In this document: positions 23,401 to 34,192 of the stretch, one piece after another
Numbering within the stretch: position 1 is the first letter of the stretch
How the letters are laid out: the number at the start of each line of letters is the position of its first letter
Assembly (NCBI GenBank): GCA_946406115.1
Contig: OX291557.1
Span: 4,930,501-4,994,500 of the forward strand
DNA: 64,000 nt
Direction of reading: 5' to 3'
Source of the DNA: Apoda limacodes
Lineage: Eukaryota; Arthropoda; Insecta; Lepidoptera; Limacodidae
The notes under the pieces: model-generated
What the model was told of the DNA's origin: nothing
The model's database searches: none
What the model saw: only the letters and a program-made list of their open reading frames with translations
Translations under genes and position numbers: made by a program

Positions 23401-24323
23401 TTATACGAAAAATGATCTGGTGCTGGGTTGTATGTAAAATAATGGAAAAAGGTCCAAAGATTCATTTTGAATGGACTCTAGAGCATAGACATGATCGACC
23501 AAAACAATTCAATGAGAGATATAATTATATCTTCAGGATTATGAACGGGACCAGGTGTAAACCTACTACTACATCCAGTAAACATTAACCTGACCAATCA
23601 ATGCACATGTAAAATTGAAAGAACAAATGATTAACATTTAAATTGAACACTTTCTGTACAAAATAAATCTAATCTTATTTATGCCATACATCAAAGCAGA
23701 GTGGAGTGCCAGAAACCAAAGTCATTAACAAAGCTATAAAAGTTAGTAAACTGAAGTGACAATAAGCAGAACACACCGTTCGTCGAAGTGATGACTTATG
23801 GGGGAGAAAGTTCTTGAGTGAAGACCACGAACTGGAAGACGCAACGTGGGATAGTTCCTGGTAAACAGATGATCTAATTCGAGCTGCGGAAAGTCACTAG
23901 ATGAAGGCCAGGTAAGAACTGGCCGTTGTGGAAACATATTGCAGAATCCTACATTCAGCATTCCCGGGTGGGGTGGCCAAATAAAAGTGGATGTTTACTT
24001 ACGTTTAGACTTCCAGACATCATTGGTATTGAAAATGAAGAATATTAATTACGACTTTTAAAATAGTTTGAATTTACTAATACTTTGATAATAATTATTT
24101 ATCGACTCACCACGTTGCCTATCATAGGCATTAATACACTCGCTGGTCTGGAACTGGCTGATTAGTGCAGTTTTGCCTACGCCTGGTGCGCCCACCATGG
24201 CTACCCGATGCAAAGCGACAGGCCGACGCTCTTGTGGCTCAGGTGCTTGTGCAGGTGAAGCCGGTGCCAGACTCCCAGACCTGGATCGTCGCCTACGGAA
24301 CGAGTCACCTCGATTCACAATTC
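20174..24323 (-). CDS. Rgk: RGK-family small GTPase gene, four 3' coding exons (5' end not found)
   Basis: Joining 24323-24111, 22493-22408, 21729-21540 and 20451-20174 gives one open frame of about 254 residues ending in TGA. All junctions are GT/AG and the phases agree (2, 1, 0, 1). Seen in order: a basic Ser-rich stretch (RRRRSRSGS), a P-loop (GAPGVGKTAL), no canonical DxxG switch II motif, an NKID guanine-specificity motif, a G5-like region (EVSVGINHNVDELL), and the C-terminus KNCENLHVL. That last motif and the odd G3 are hallmarks of the RGK family (Rad, Gem, Rem; Drosophila Rgk proteins), which inhibit voltage-gated calcium channels and bind calmodulin and 14-3-3. There is no CaaX box, as expected for the family. 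The first visible exon starts with a splice acceptor, so the true start codon lies further up the minus strand. Which insect Rgk paralogue this is cannot be decided here. A candidate AATAAA signal lies about 200 bp past the stop (19970-19975). Confidence 0.9.
20655..20745 (-). pseudogene. RTE-like LINE 3' end with (GAT)n tail
   Basis: On the minus strand GGGGGAGGCCTATGTTCGGC (E-A-Y-V-R-Q-W region) leads to CGGCTGAAATGATGATAATG and a run of GAT triplets. This is a familiar moth LINE ending. It lies in the last intron of the RGK gene. Confidence 0.75.
20805..20885. repeat. AT-rich palindromic stretch and (TA)n
   Basis: TATAACTATAAA-type segments recur in both orientations, then a TA dinucleotide run at 20863-20880. 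Intronic; nothing functional is implied. Confidence 0.6.
21540..21729 (-). CDS. Rgk: RGK GTPase exon with NKxD motif
   Basis: The acceptor is TTTTCCAG and the donor GTTTGT; the exon has 63 codons plus one base. It encodes the central G-domain: PPDAFVVIYSVVDKASY, which matches the RGK beta4 strand with its VYSV.D pattern, and VANKIDLAR, which carries the guanine-specificity NKxD motif. An apparent open frame continues upstream to 21861, but that part is intron. Confidence 0.9.
22010..22245 (-). mobile_element. GC-rich retroposed element with poly-A tail inside an RGK intron
   Basis: A block of about 220 bp is far richer in G+C than the intron around it. On the minus strand it ends in a run of As (T-run at 22010-22021 on the plus strand). 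Sharp compositional edges plus an A-tail indicate a retroposed SINE-like sequence, inserted in the same orientation as the host gene. The family is not recognised. A 77-codon plus-strand frame across it is not a gene. Confidence 0.55.
22408..22493 (-). CDS. Rgk: RGK GTPase exon, switch I/beta2-beta3 region
   Basis: This 86-base exon is too short to stand out as an open frame and was found by matching splice phases. The acceptor reads TTCACAG and the donor GTATAA. With one base from the previous exon it encodes a split Asp, then ADSSEQKVSIML and NGEESELYFVN, ending CTTAK. The NGEESE stretch is typical of insect RGK proteins. The usual DTAG of Ras switch II is replaced by NCTTAK, in keeping with the non-canonical G3 of this family. 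Confidence 0.85.
22545..22690 (-). pseudogene. degenerate LINE 3' end
   Basis: Resembles the fragment at 16590-16755 (AGCTTATTTGGTCTACTCC against AGCTTATATTGGTCCACTAC) but with many changes and broken frames. It lies in an RGK intron. Confidence 0.4.
23755..23950 (+). pseudogene. LINE ORF2 C-terminal relic, opposite to RGK
   Basis: GACCACGAACTGGAAGACGC...GATGATCTAATTCGAG...GGCCAGGTAAGAACTGGCCG follows the order found in RTE elements that encode RPRTGKR, then a TDDLI motif. Frames are broken by stops. It lies in the intron between the first two RGK exons listed here. Confidence 0.5.
24111..24323 (-). CDS. Rgk: RGK GTPase exon with basic N-terminal region and P-loop
   Basis: The acceptor is a pyrimidine-rich tract ending in CAG at 24324-24326; the donor is GTGAGT starting at 24110. 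The exon is 213 bases: two bases finishing a split codon, 70 codons, then one base. It begins IVNRGDSF, passes through a basic Ser/Arg stretch that looks like a 14-3-3 or PKA-type site, and holds the P-loop GAPGVGKTAL followed by ISQFQTSE. An in-frame GTG at 24318 could be mistaken for a start, but the acceptor just upstream shows this is an internal exon. Confidence 0.88.
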
Positions 24324-24487
24324 CTGTTGAGAAAAGACAACATAAACGTTACTCTTTTTTTTATCCTATAATAACAGACACCATCATATCGGTGACTCTC
24401 AACAGCAGCCTGATTATATAATTTCGGTAGGAACCGGACTAGGAGTCCTCGGTTTGACAACATTTACGTGATCTATCACCTTTTAAT

Positions 24488-24516
24488 GTCACTCACACGG
24501 GAAGCATGTGAGTGAC
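24488..24516. repeat. 10-bp perfect hairpin
   Basis: GTCACTCACA and TGTGAGTGAC flank a nine-base loop. Too short to classify. Confidence 0.7.
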
Positions 24517-25096
24517 GTTGTGAACAAGCATTCAAAGTGTCGCGTTCTTTCTATCCATCATAACATGACATTCTGTAACAGTTTCATTCCTTTTGAAAAC
24601 CAATGATAGATTTCAAATTATGACTTTAAAAACAGAAGGTATGTATGTATATTCAATAATTGCAAACATTTTTAACACCCTTAAAGTGTTGAAATCTTTA
24701 ACTCAAACATTTTATAGTTAAAGTGAACGAATATAACTAATTTAGTACGAACGTAAACAAAACGGAAGGGCTTTCTAAACCGGGAACCGAAGTTGTGTAA
24801 ACATCTGTAGATTGACGTCAGCCGGGAATCAAACCGATGCAAGTGCACGTCCGTAATGACGTCGTAAACATAATTTTCTGACTCAATATTGCAATGTTCT
24901 AAAAATGGCTTTTTGAACAAGAACTGTGTTCAGTTTCTACAATTTATGGCTGTACATATTATACTACTAGGTATATTAAATTTATGTCACTGTGCACTTC
25001 TAGACAAAGGTCTCTTTAAATGCGTGCCACCGTTGTCATTTCAATAATTAGTTTTTAAAAAAGTTAATAAAACACAAGTCAAGAGTAGCAAACAAA

Positions 25097-25180
25097 TTAT
25101 AGGGAGCGTCCATCAGCAACAGCTGACGAGGGCTGCTGAACAGTCTGCATGGTTGTCGTGACGTTCGTCTCCTCGGTCAT
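25097..25180 (-). CDS. short unassigned frame upstream of RGK (27 codons)
   Basis: ATG to TAA on the minus strand, locally GC-richer than its surroundings, encoding MTEETNVTTTMQT then VQQPSSAVADGRSL. Composition looks more protein-like than the chance frames around it, and it lies on the RGK strand about 770 bp before the first visible exon. No good splice donor with the needed phase is seen, so it could be an upstream ORF, a misjudged exon or chance. Not recognised. Confidence 0.2.
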   Translation of the reverse strand: MTEETNVTTTMQTVQQPSSAVADGRSL

Positions 25181-26089
25181 TCCACAAAAAAATATGCTAA
25201 AATTCATTTATAAATATACACCTAGGTAGATTACCTCCACAAAGAGACATGTAAAAATAATTCAAGAGATTGCAAACGTCAAAAGAAATGTTCAAATCAA
25301 ACAATATTCATTTACTTAAATAGGTTTCTGAGAACACTTTTGAATCGTCGATACAATGTAAACAATGTTAATTTCTGCCAAAAAGAGCTGGCAAGACGAT
25401 CTTTTTAAAGTAATAATACAATACTTTGATAATCAGCTAACAAGTATAAAATATGTATTAAAACACTTAGTAGGCACAATAAATCATTAAGTAAGCTACT
25501 AAAAGCAAAGTGGGTTTGACAATTATTATTTTTTTGTTTTCATGTAGCATATTAGGAGGTGCACCATGTCAAGCGTCAAATATCGTCAATTGTGTGAAAG
25601 AAAACAGGTTTTTAAAAGTACTCAGATATTTAATAGTACTAGTGGCATTAGCTCGTACATACAGTAAGCAGGCGTCAATATACTGAGAAGCTACAGTAAT
25701 TATATATTTTTAAAGAGGTTACGAAGAAAATCTCGGCAGGGTAAATTACACATTGACCTTATTGCCCTTTATTAAAGTATAAAAAAGTTTTTATGTCAGC
25801 CGCCCATATGACAAAAGGGAATGAAAATAACTAAAGTATACTAACCGAGCAGAGTCTATATTAGTAAATTGAGCAACTTTTCTGACAGCATAAGCGGCTA
25901 AGCTAAGTTTTCGAGCTAAGACATAAATATTGCCATTGCAATTTAGTATATAAAGTGATGCCTAAGAAGGAGTTATTTTGGTAAGGCAAACTTTATACGT
26001 TTTGTTTTCTGTTTTATTATGTTTTTCAGTTGTATTATTTAATGTAAACCAATTAGGAACTTGCGAAAATGTATGATTTATATCGTCAT

Positions 26090-26510
26090 ATGTTTTTTTA
26101 TCTATCAACATTAAATATCAAAGACGTATCATCTGCAAGCAATACAATTTTTTATAGGTTTTCTACATAAAAAGGCAGATCGTTAATATACAATAAAAAT
26201 AAAAAAGGATCTAGAATAGAACCTTGAGGTACTCCCATTGCAGCAGTTGATCCAGAAGATTTCACTTCATTGATTTCAGCTTTTTGAGTTCGATTACTTA
26301 AATATGAAAAAAAGAAAAGAGCCGTATCTAATAAGAGTTTTATGTTCAACACAATCAAATGCCTTAGAGAAGTCGCAAAAAATACCAATGGCATTCTGCG
26401 ACCTTTCCCATGCGCCAAAAATATGTTTCACTAGGTCAACAACCGCGTCGGTAGTGGACCTACCTTTCGTAAATCCGAACTGTTGACTGGGTAGCAGTTT
26501 ATGTATATAA
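26090..26510 (-). pseudogene. LINE reverse transcriptase fragment, frameshifted
   Basis: Translation in several frames gives FGFTKGRSTTDAVVDLVKHI, then CDFSKAFDCVEH, SYLSNRTQKAEIN, GVPQGSILDPFLFLLYIND, and after a stop LLADDTSLIF. These are motifs 2a to C of a non-LTR reverse transcriptase, in order, with the catalytic ADD retained but at least two frame breaks. Both the upstream endonuclease and the 3' end are missing. Confidence 0.85.
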
Positions 26511-26904
26511 AAATACCTAAGTTATTAATTGAGCATGATTTTCTCGAATAATCTCTTTTTAAAGAATAAGTAACCACAGGCACAGAACCCTAAAAGCGAC
26601 CCAAGTTTAGTTATTGTTACTAAAGGATTGGAATTAGTAGAAGGTTTCGAACAACTTTACTAGCACCTACAAAACAAAACTCGAACAACAATGGATTTTC
26701 GGATGAAAATACTGGTGGCTAATACTCACCAGCAATGAAATTTCATAGAAAATTGCTGTTGCATATAAGAGTAGCGAGGAAAGGTCGAATATCAAACGGG
26801 ACCAAAATCGGAGTTTCGTTGTTTCATTACAAAGTTCCTGTAGCCACCTTCCGGCCTCATTATCATAACCTGGATATTATTTATGACCAAAGTGTATGTG
26901 CTCG

Positions 26905-27085
26905 AAAAAAAAACAAAACTATGTTTAACTTTTACAAAAAAGAAAATCTCCAAAAGAGTATGTAACAATTAAAATTGCGTCGGCTTCGTACTGAACTGAA
27001 CTGTACGTTTTAGAAATGTTAATAACAGACTATTTATGTTTTGTTATTCTTTTGTGTTTCATAAATCCAACAAGTCTTATTTTGA
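26905..27085 (+). repeat. dispersed repeat, short copy
   Basis: Contains GAAAATCTCCAAAAGAGTAT, GTCGGCTTCGTACTGAACTG and TATGTTTTGTTATTCTTTTG, all shared in the same order with 45412-45710. Lacks about 115 bp present there. The stretch just before it (26750-26900) resembles another common moth repeat (TTTCATTACAAAGTTCCTGT). Confidence 0.75.
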
Positions 27086-29468
27086 AGTAGAGATTAAGCT
27101 TATAACTCTTATAACTCTTAATGTCAACCCTCTTAAAAATATTAATCATTTCCTTTTTAAAAAAGCCCCGTACCTCTATTCCCTATAGAAATCTAAATAG
27201 GATCCTTCTGCAACCTAAGCGTTTTTGGGAGGAAGCATCTCCGTAATTACCATGATAATAAACAAATTATTATTGTCATACGCACTAAACTAGCGGCACG
27301 CAAATGACTTTCAATTTTATTTGACCAATTATTGCCATTAAAATTTTACCCTATATTGCAACTAAATTAAAAATAATAATACACTAAAAATTTATCTAAT
27401 TCCGTAGTGATAGATAAAAATAAAACAATTCACAGACCTTATTATGGTTACATTACATCTGATGTCTGATATTTCACTTACAATCTTGGTTTGGCTTATC
27501 CGAGTCCTATTTCAGCTAATACCCCATAAGCTTATTACGATAGATTTATTATCTACTCGGAATCGTTTTGGGCAAATATATTTTCTAATGTTTTTCATCC
27601 TTTTGAATAAGTACTTTGAATTCTGGACGAACTTAAACGAATTTTAGTAGTTTATTAAAATGCGCACCTTTTAAAAATGGGCGATTTATATCGCTTTAAC
27701 AATTGTTTTAGAACATGCAAACGCTCTTATTTAGGTCACAAATAAGTCAGATTGGTTTCAAACGCGTTTAGGCTTATAACAAAATTATTTTGTAAGACTA
27801 TTATAAGTCACAAGTCTTACAATAACATTTACTAAAACTAACCACACTTAAGGAAAACTGTGATCTTATATCCACATTTTCTAAGCTAGTTTGATTTTAT
27901 AATAGGCTTACTAAATTTTATTGTAAATTATGTTTTACTAGCGTAAGAGCACTTTAAATACATGGTTTTTAGCTCTTATTCCAAACAAACATAAGATCAG
28001 CAGCATAGGATAGATCGATATACGAGTGATATTAGATAAACATAATTTTAATACACTGTGAAAAACAATTATAATATACACAGACAGACATACAGACAAG
28101 TTATTTTCTGTAAGACGTTCACAAAAACTTTGTTTAAAATCTTTAACTGATCGAAATACACGTAATTCAGTATAGTAGTAGCACCGGTTTCCGATTTGAT
28201 TACAGGACTTGACGACGTTGAGGACTTACACCAAACAATATATGAAACACGTTAAGTGACTATTTTGTTCAAATACAGGAGCGGTACCCTGGCAAGCGTC
28301 CAAAATATAATGTAACTTATCAAATCAATTAATAACTTATTCTTTTCATCGTCATCTTATTTTTCGAAACTGCTGTTTAATCCTATGCATACGTCTTTCT
28401 ACGCTTGTTTTGTCGCATTCTTCTTTTTATAAGCTGCGATTGTCTTATCCCATAGGGTAGGCCCCTATTCTACTAGTAAAATCAACACTTTTACGTCAAG
28501 GTTTTCAGTAAGCATTCTGCGAAAAACCTGCAGGTCTCTGCGATGATATATAACTGTCACTGCAATCACTGCAAATCCAGTCTTTTAATATGAAATTAAA
28601 CTGATAGGTATAAGACTGAAAAAAATTAGTCTATAACACTGGTTTTTGCTAGTTTGTCGTTAACTGTCGGGCCGGGTTTATTCTTAAATGGAAACATAGA
28701 CAAGCTTTAATATCTCAAAGTAGCTTCGCTATTGTTTTATCGTCAACCCACCAACACACCACACCATATTTTAATTAATATCACTGTACTGCCGCAAAAA
28801 AAACACTTTCTGATAATCCCATGAAAATTACAGAAAGATGTCTTGTGCAAACCGGCTTACAGTTCGATTCACAAATATTTTCGATAAACGCAATATTTTC
28901 GATTCCACTCAAGTGTTTTTTTCATATACTGGTACCGACAGTACAAATGAGATGTGGCTATAACAATGCAACATAAATTTGGGCATTTTGCTTTAATTTG
29001 AATAACTTACTGCATAGTTACATATTTGTCATTTAAATCATTAGTTGTTCTAACAATGTTTCAAAAAACATCAAATAAAGGCTATCTAAATGCTTTCACA
29101 TGTATTTCATACCAATAACCCAACTTGTTAAAATCCGTTGTTAATAGATGACTGAAATGCCAGAAGTAAAAGCCACGAGGCTCAACATGACTTACCACTT
29201 AATTTTTCGAAATTGGTTGACTATACCTAACGTATTGGACGTAGACGATGTGCAATATCTGAAGTTTAAACTCTAAAATCTCATTTTATATATAGGACTA
29301 AAGGATAGCATCCTAATAAACGTAATAAATATTTTATAATGCTATTAACTTAATAATAACATATTGCCAACTTTAGAAATAAGTGTACCTGCCACAACAC
29401 ATAAGTTTGCAGCGTAAATGTACTTGCAACAGCGTACTTTCGCCCAACATAACTCTCTACAACTCACG
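27086..29468. other. no gene seen
   Basis: AT-rich; one short CAGACAGACATACAGAC tract near 28080. No supported feature. Confidence 0.5.
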
Positions 29469-29514
29469 ATTGGCTTAGTTAACTAATTAAGTTAAGTTAG
29501 TTAACTAAGCCAAT
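29469..29514. repeat. perfect 18-bp hairpin, 10-base loop
   Basis: ATTGGCTTAGTTAACTAA and its exact reverse complement flank TTAAGTTAAG. Not obviously part of a larger element. Confidence 0.9.
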
Positions 29515-29770
29515 TAGCTTGAAAAGGAGAAATTCATTTCAATAAATTCTATCAAATCTTTTTATGTAAATTTGCATGAACCATAACTAGTTATCAACCA
29601 CTTTGCAAGTTTTTATTATCATTGGTTGTTTGGTTTTAAGAATAATTCAAGATTATGTTGTTAATTTGGTGGTTTGGTTCCTCCTTAGGTAAGGTACATA
29701 TGGAGAAGTTTCTTAGCACATTTTCTTTGTTATTCATGTAAAAATTATATGAATTCTTATACCTATATAT

Positions 29771-30139
29771 AGGGTTGCCAGGCGTCCGCATAAAGCCGGA
29801 CACAGTCAGGCTTTTTAGTTGCGTATCCGGCCAAATTAGACGGGGCCGGCCTGTCAGGCTTTTGTTAGGATTTTATCTGGGTTTCGCACGCCTTTTTTGA
29901 TTGAATTGAATGATTATATAATGATAAACAAGACTGATTCATATAATTTTATTGTTGTTTTATAAGAATTTTAAGGTTTTATTCTAAATATAATAAAAAA
30001 AAAACTTATTTTACTTTAAAAAGAAAATTGTCGTGTTACACTAAGCTAAAAAATTAAAGATGTCCGGCCTTTTTACCTAAATGTTCGGCTAAACTGACTG
30101 CTCTGTCCGGCTTTTCAGTTTTAAGACCTGGCAACCCCT
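29771..30139. mobile_element. 369-bp non-autonomous DNA transposon with TIRs
   Basis: Left end AGGGTTGCCAGGC, right end ACCTGGCAACCCCT, i.e. matching inverted termini. Similarity continues inward (AAGCCGGACA near both ends). The interior is AT-rich and non-coding. Flanking octamers CTATATAT and TCATATAT share six of eight bases, suggestive of an 8-bp hAT-type target duplication, but the local (TA) richness makes this weak. Confidence 0.75.
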
Positions 30140-30619
30140 TCATATATATAATGTTTGCTGAGTCGAATTCCTTTAATGAATGCGAATTTATGGTGTCAGG
30201 CATTATACTTAGTCTGTTTCCCGGACAATTTCGAAACAATATTTCAAAAATGGCGTACAAATTACTTTTATGCCATTTTAATTTTTTGTGGAAGGTTTAG
30301 GCAGCAATTTCCTTTTTGACTGTTTAGCTAAATTATGTCTATTATGTGATGATGCAATGTAGTGGTCTCTTCGACATTACATTTTCTTTATTAACCTATT
30401 CAACCAGAGCAAATGGCTTAGTGACGCAATTGAATTGGTTTCCTATATGGAATCACTGGCAGATAGTGCATATCATTATGCACCCCCCTCCCCCCTGGAC
30501 GTGATTGAGTATAGACGTGTATTTTGTTATAATTTCTATTATAAATATAATTTTAAATCATTTAAAAATAAAAATAAAATCAAATATATAATAGTGCAAA
30601 GTACCAGGAGTGCATAAGT
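30140..30619. other. no gene seen
   Basis: Between a DNA transposon and a LINE. A 68-codon minus frame at 30054-30260 straddles the transposon end and is not a gene. Confidence 0.45.
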
Positions 30620-30826
30620 GAAGTAATGGTTGTAGGCGCCATCAGTAGGCTACGACACGACGACCGACGTAACTACGCACACCTATTGCTACATTGCCAC
30701 GCACTACGAAACTAGGCACAGTGCTACGGTGTACGAGAATGCAATCTCGTCTCTCATTATATAATCCTCGTAACCTGAACAGTTTATTAAGTGATATTAT
30801 TTGGCTGGACATTTTAACTTTTGGCT

Positions 30827-31719
30827 ATGCCACTTAAAAGAACCCCGCTACCTTCGTTACAACAGACAGCTGAATGGGATACAAATCAGAGTTCTGCGCC
30901 GGTCACGGATACAGAAAATGAAAGCTCCAATAAAGTGACTACTAGACCTCGTGCTCGCAAGCGTCAACATGACGAAGAGATGACAACTTTTATGTCTGAG
31001 ATAAAAGACTCTATAGTAACTTTTAAAAGCCAACAAAGCACTTTTCAGATTAGTTTAAATGACGTTCTTAAGCATAATAGCGATATAAAAAAATTGATGG
31101 ACTTTATTTCTAAACAATACGAGGACATGAAAGAAAAATTAATAAAACTGGAAACGGAAAAAATACGCATTTAACTTATATTCAAACTTTAGAAACAAAG
31201 GTTGAGAACCTTGAGAGAACACAAAAACAGGCTAGTGTTGAAATAAGGAACATTCCCATTTAGAAAAACGAAACTAAAAGTGACCTTATACGGCTAGTAC
31301 AAAAAGTCGGTGAAACAATTAATACTCGTATTGAAGAACACCACATGAGAGGCATATTCCGTGTCAATACAAATAAAGCCGAAAATAAACCTGTTATTGT
31401 AGATTTTAATTCAGTTCTAGTGAAAGAAACAATTTTAACAGCTGTGAAGACTTACAATCGTAATAATAAAGGCAATAAACTGAACACTGGTCATATACAC
31501 ACTGAAGAAAATCCTAGGCCAATTTATGTTACCGCATGCCTCACCCAAAAAGCAAAAAAATTGTTCTACCTCGCTCGGGAGTTTTGCAAGGCAAACGACT
31601 ATGCGTTTTGCTGGACCGCTCATGGGAAGGTCTGCGCTCGAAAACGAGATTGTGCTCCCCCCCGTCGGATTGAGCAACAAGCTGATTTAGCCCATTTGCA
31701 ATCAAACCCAGATTTATGA
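30827..31719 (+). pseudogene. LINE ORF1 (FP-domain nucleic-acid-binding protein), frameshifted
   Basis: ATG at 30827 opens a Lys/Glu-rich coiled-coil-like N-terminal part to about 31155, where the frame shifts by one. The second frame carries NLERTQKQASVEIRNIPI, has a TAG stop at 31261, then goes on to IFRVNTNKAENKPVIVDF and ends KLFYLAREFCKANDYAFCW...GKVCARK. Coiled coil followed by such a domain is the usual design of ORF1 proteins in lepidopteran LINEs, which bind element RNA. Minus-strand frames here are shadows. Confidence 0.85.
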
Positions 31720-32060
31720 CTGTCTTACTTACTCGGGGTCTTAAATTCAATATTTTGCATTATTGTGATACGTGAAAATTACTATAACTATTACTACCCT
31801 TCTAACTGCCAACAATGTAATTTTGCTAATTTACAAAAATTTAAATATGTTTTTCGGTTATCAATATGTAACAAATTACCATACCCACACATAACACACA
31901 TTGTTTTACACTTTAATCACCCCATACTTATGAACGCGCACTAATCTTAAACAATCTTCCATTAAAAACCCAAAAAGTTTGCCCAGTAACAGTCAACACA
32001 ATATTTGTTGTCTATGTTATACTAATCCTAGGATATGCACCACTAAATACTCTATTAAAA

Positions 32061-33841
32061 ATGGCTATTTTTGAAAATATTGCTACAGACATCGATTCAA
32101 TTGAAGTTTCAAAATCTATGGCCTGCTCTCCTGATGACCTAGGTAAGCAATGTGATTTTCCGTCTAATTCATTAAAAGTCTTTCACACTAATATACGAAG
32201 TATATCCTGTAATTTCGCGGCTCTTACCGTACTGCTGGAAAGAATCCGCGTTCAGTGCGAAGTTATTGTACTTACGGAATGCTGGCTAAGCAAAACACCT
32301 GTTATTCCAAAAATCGATGGTTATATCTCATACTCGTCTGAACATGTTAATCAAAATGCTGGTGTTGTAATTTATGTAAAAACACAGTTTTATAAAACCT
32401 TCAGTAACCGACGCAAACTGCCTTATGCTAAAATGCGGAAACGAGTTTGCGATCTTAGGTATTTATAGATCCCCATCTTACAGCAACATCAATAATTTTT
32501 GTGATAGTCTTGACCTTTGCTTATCATCGATCAAATCTGTTAAGTCAGTAATTGTGATAGGTGAAATTAACATAAATATCTCCCCAGATAGCATAGACTC
32601 TCAAGGTAATAAATACTTAGATATGTTGGCATTTCATGGAATATTAGCTGCTCACGTTCTTCCAACTCGCAAAAATAATTGTATTGATCATGTTATGTTG
32701 AGGTCGCAGAGATATGCCATGACGTATACCTTAAGTTCACCTGTGACTGATCATGCTCCAATATTTTTTTGTTTAGACCATAAAATTTGGCTTTATAAAA
32801 GGTAAGTCTACTGAGGATGCCACTTTATTAGTAACTGAGACAATAGCTAGACAACTGGACAATAATTCTAAGGTTATAGGTGTATTTCTCGACCTATCAA
32901 AAGCCTTCGACACTGTCCCTAAAACCCTATTACTTTCCAAGCTGCAATCAGTGGGAATACGAGGGATTGTTTTAAAGATCTTCCGTAGCTACCTCTCAAA
33001 TCGCACTCAGTGTGTTAAGATAGGCGATTATACAAGCGAACACAAACCTATTTCGTTTGGAGTACCTCAAGGTAGCGTCTTGGGCCCCACACTCTTTCTT
33101 GTCTATATTAACAGTCTGTGCCATAAATCACTACTCAATTGTAACATTGTTTCCTATGCTGATGACACAGCGTTAATTGTGCATGGGAAGGACTGGATGG
33201 AAACCCAACAACTCACTGAAAATGCTTTTCGAGAGGTTATGAAATGGCTTGATACTAATTTTTTGACACTGAATTTAAATAAAACTATGTATTTGGCATT
33301 CAGTCATCGTATTAACTCTCAACCACCGCCTGAGTTCTATATTAGAGCCCACTCATGTGACCTACACGGAAGCTGTAGCTGCCCTAAAATAAAATCTACT
33401 CTAAGTGTCAAATATCTCAGTCTAACCATAGATAATTCATTAAATTGGACTACTCATATAACTAACCTGACAGGTCGAGTTAGAAAACTAATTCCTATTT
33501 TTAGAAAACTGAGGACGTCTGCAGATTATGATACATTAATGTGTGTTTACTGTGCATTAGTTCAAAGCATACTTCAGTATTGTATTATATTTTGGGGTGA
33601 CATTGGCATCAGTAGTCTACTTCTTTTGGAACGTGCTCAACGTGCAATACTAAAAGTTATGCTTGGAAAACCTCTTAGGTATGATACAAATCTTTTGTAT
33701 AGTGACTGTCCTGTTCTCACAGTTAGACAACTTTTTATCTTGTCCTCAATTATACGAAAACATAAAAATACTGATTTTAAGCCAATTTTAAAGCGTAACA
33801 AACACAAAACTGTACTATGGAAACCCATAAAACAACTATAG
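32061..33841 (+). pseudogene. LINE ORF2 (endonuclease + reverse transcriptase) with internal deletion
   Basis: ATG at 32061. The endonuclease region reads FHTNIRSI, LTECWL, then after a frameshift near 32440 GIYRSPS and IDHVM...SDHAP-like TDHAPIFF. At about 32782 the sequence moves directly into FGFIKGKSTEDATLL, i.e. the end of the endonuclease, the linker and the RT fingers are lost. RT then runs intact: DLSKAFDTV, GVPQGSVLGPTLFLVYIN, YADDTALIV, and the thumb and LQYCIIFWG region, stopping at 33841. A further frameshift separates the last 50 or so residues (33850-34008). Confidence 0.92.
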
Positions 33842-34104
33842 TAAGTCGCCAATATTATGTTGTTAGTAGCCATCTTTACAATTCCGCGAATAAAGAAAAT
33901 AATATTTACCAACATACCTTATTTAAATGTAAACAAGTTATTAGGAAGTGGCTTTTAAATTTAAATTTTAAAGAAACAGAGGACCTTATTCGTTACGAAA
34001 TAAGATAAGTAGGCATCAAATATAATTAAGGGCAACTATAAAGTAGTTTTAAATTTTTGCACTAACTTTGCATTAAGTTGATTTCATTTTATCATTGAGT
34101 CATA

Positions 34105-34109
<5 letters not shown>

Positions 34110-34145
<36 letters not shown>

Positions 34146-34192
34146 CACCCACACGCACCCTCACATACACACACACACACACACACACGCAT
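34110..34192 (+). repeat. (CA)n microsatellite
   Basis: ACAC runs interrupted by ACGCACCC units. Probably the 3' UTR or tail of the LINE just before it. Confidence 0.9.

Larger units (their letters stand above)
24324..26090. other. upstream of the visible RGK exons; no firm exon
   Basis: Should include RGK intron sequence on the minus strand. Holds a 10-bp hairpin (24488-24516) and a short minus-strand frame at 25097-25180 listed separately. Nothing else is recognised. Confidence 0.5.

Noticed and set aside
23280..23588. A 102-codon plus-strand gene opposite an RGK intron
   Set aside because: No motif, no recognised family, no splice or promoter context; it overlaps a GC-rich patch that may be a repeat.
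24058..24318. GTG at 24318 as the RGK start codon
   Set aside because: A good splice acceptor lies six bases upstream, and the family has a longer N-terminus.
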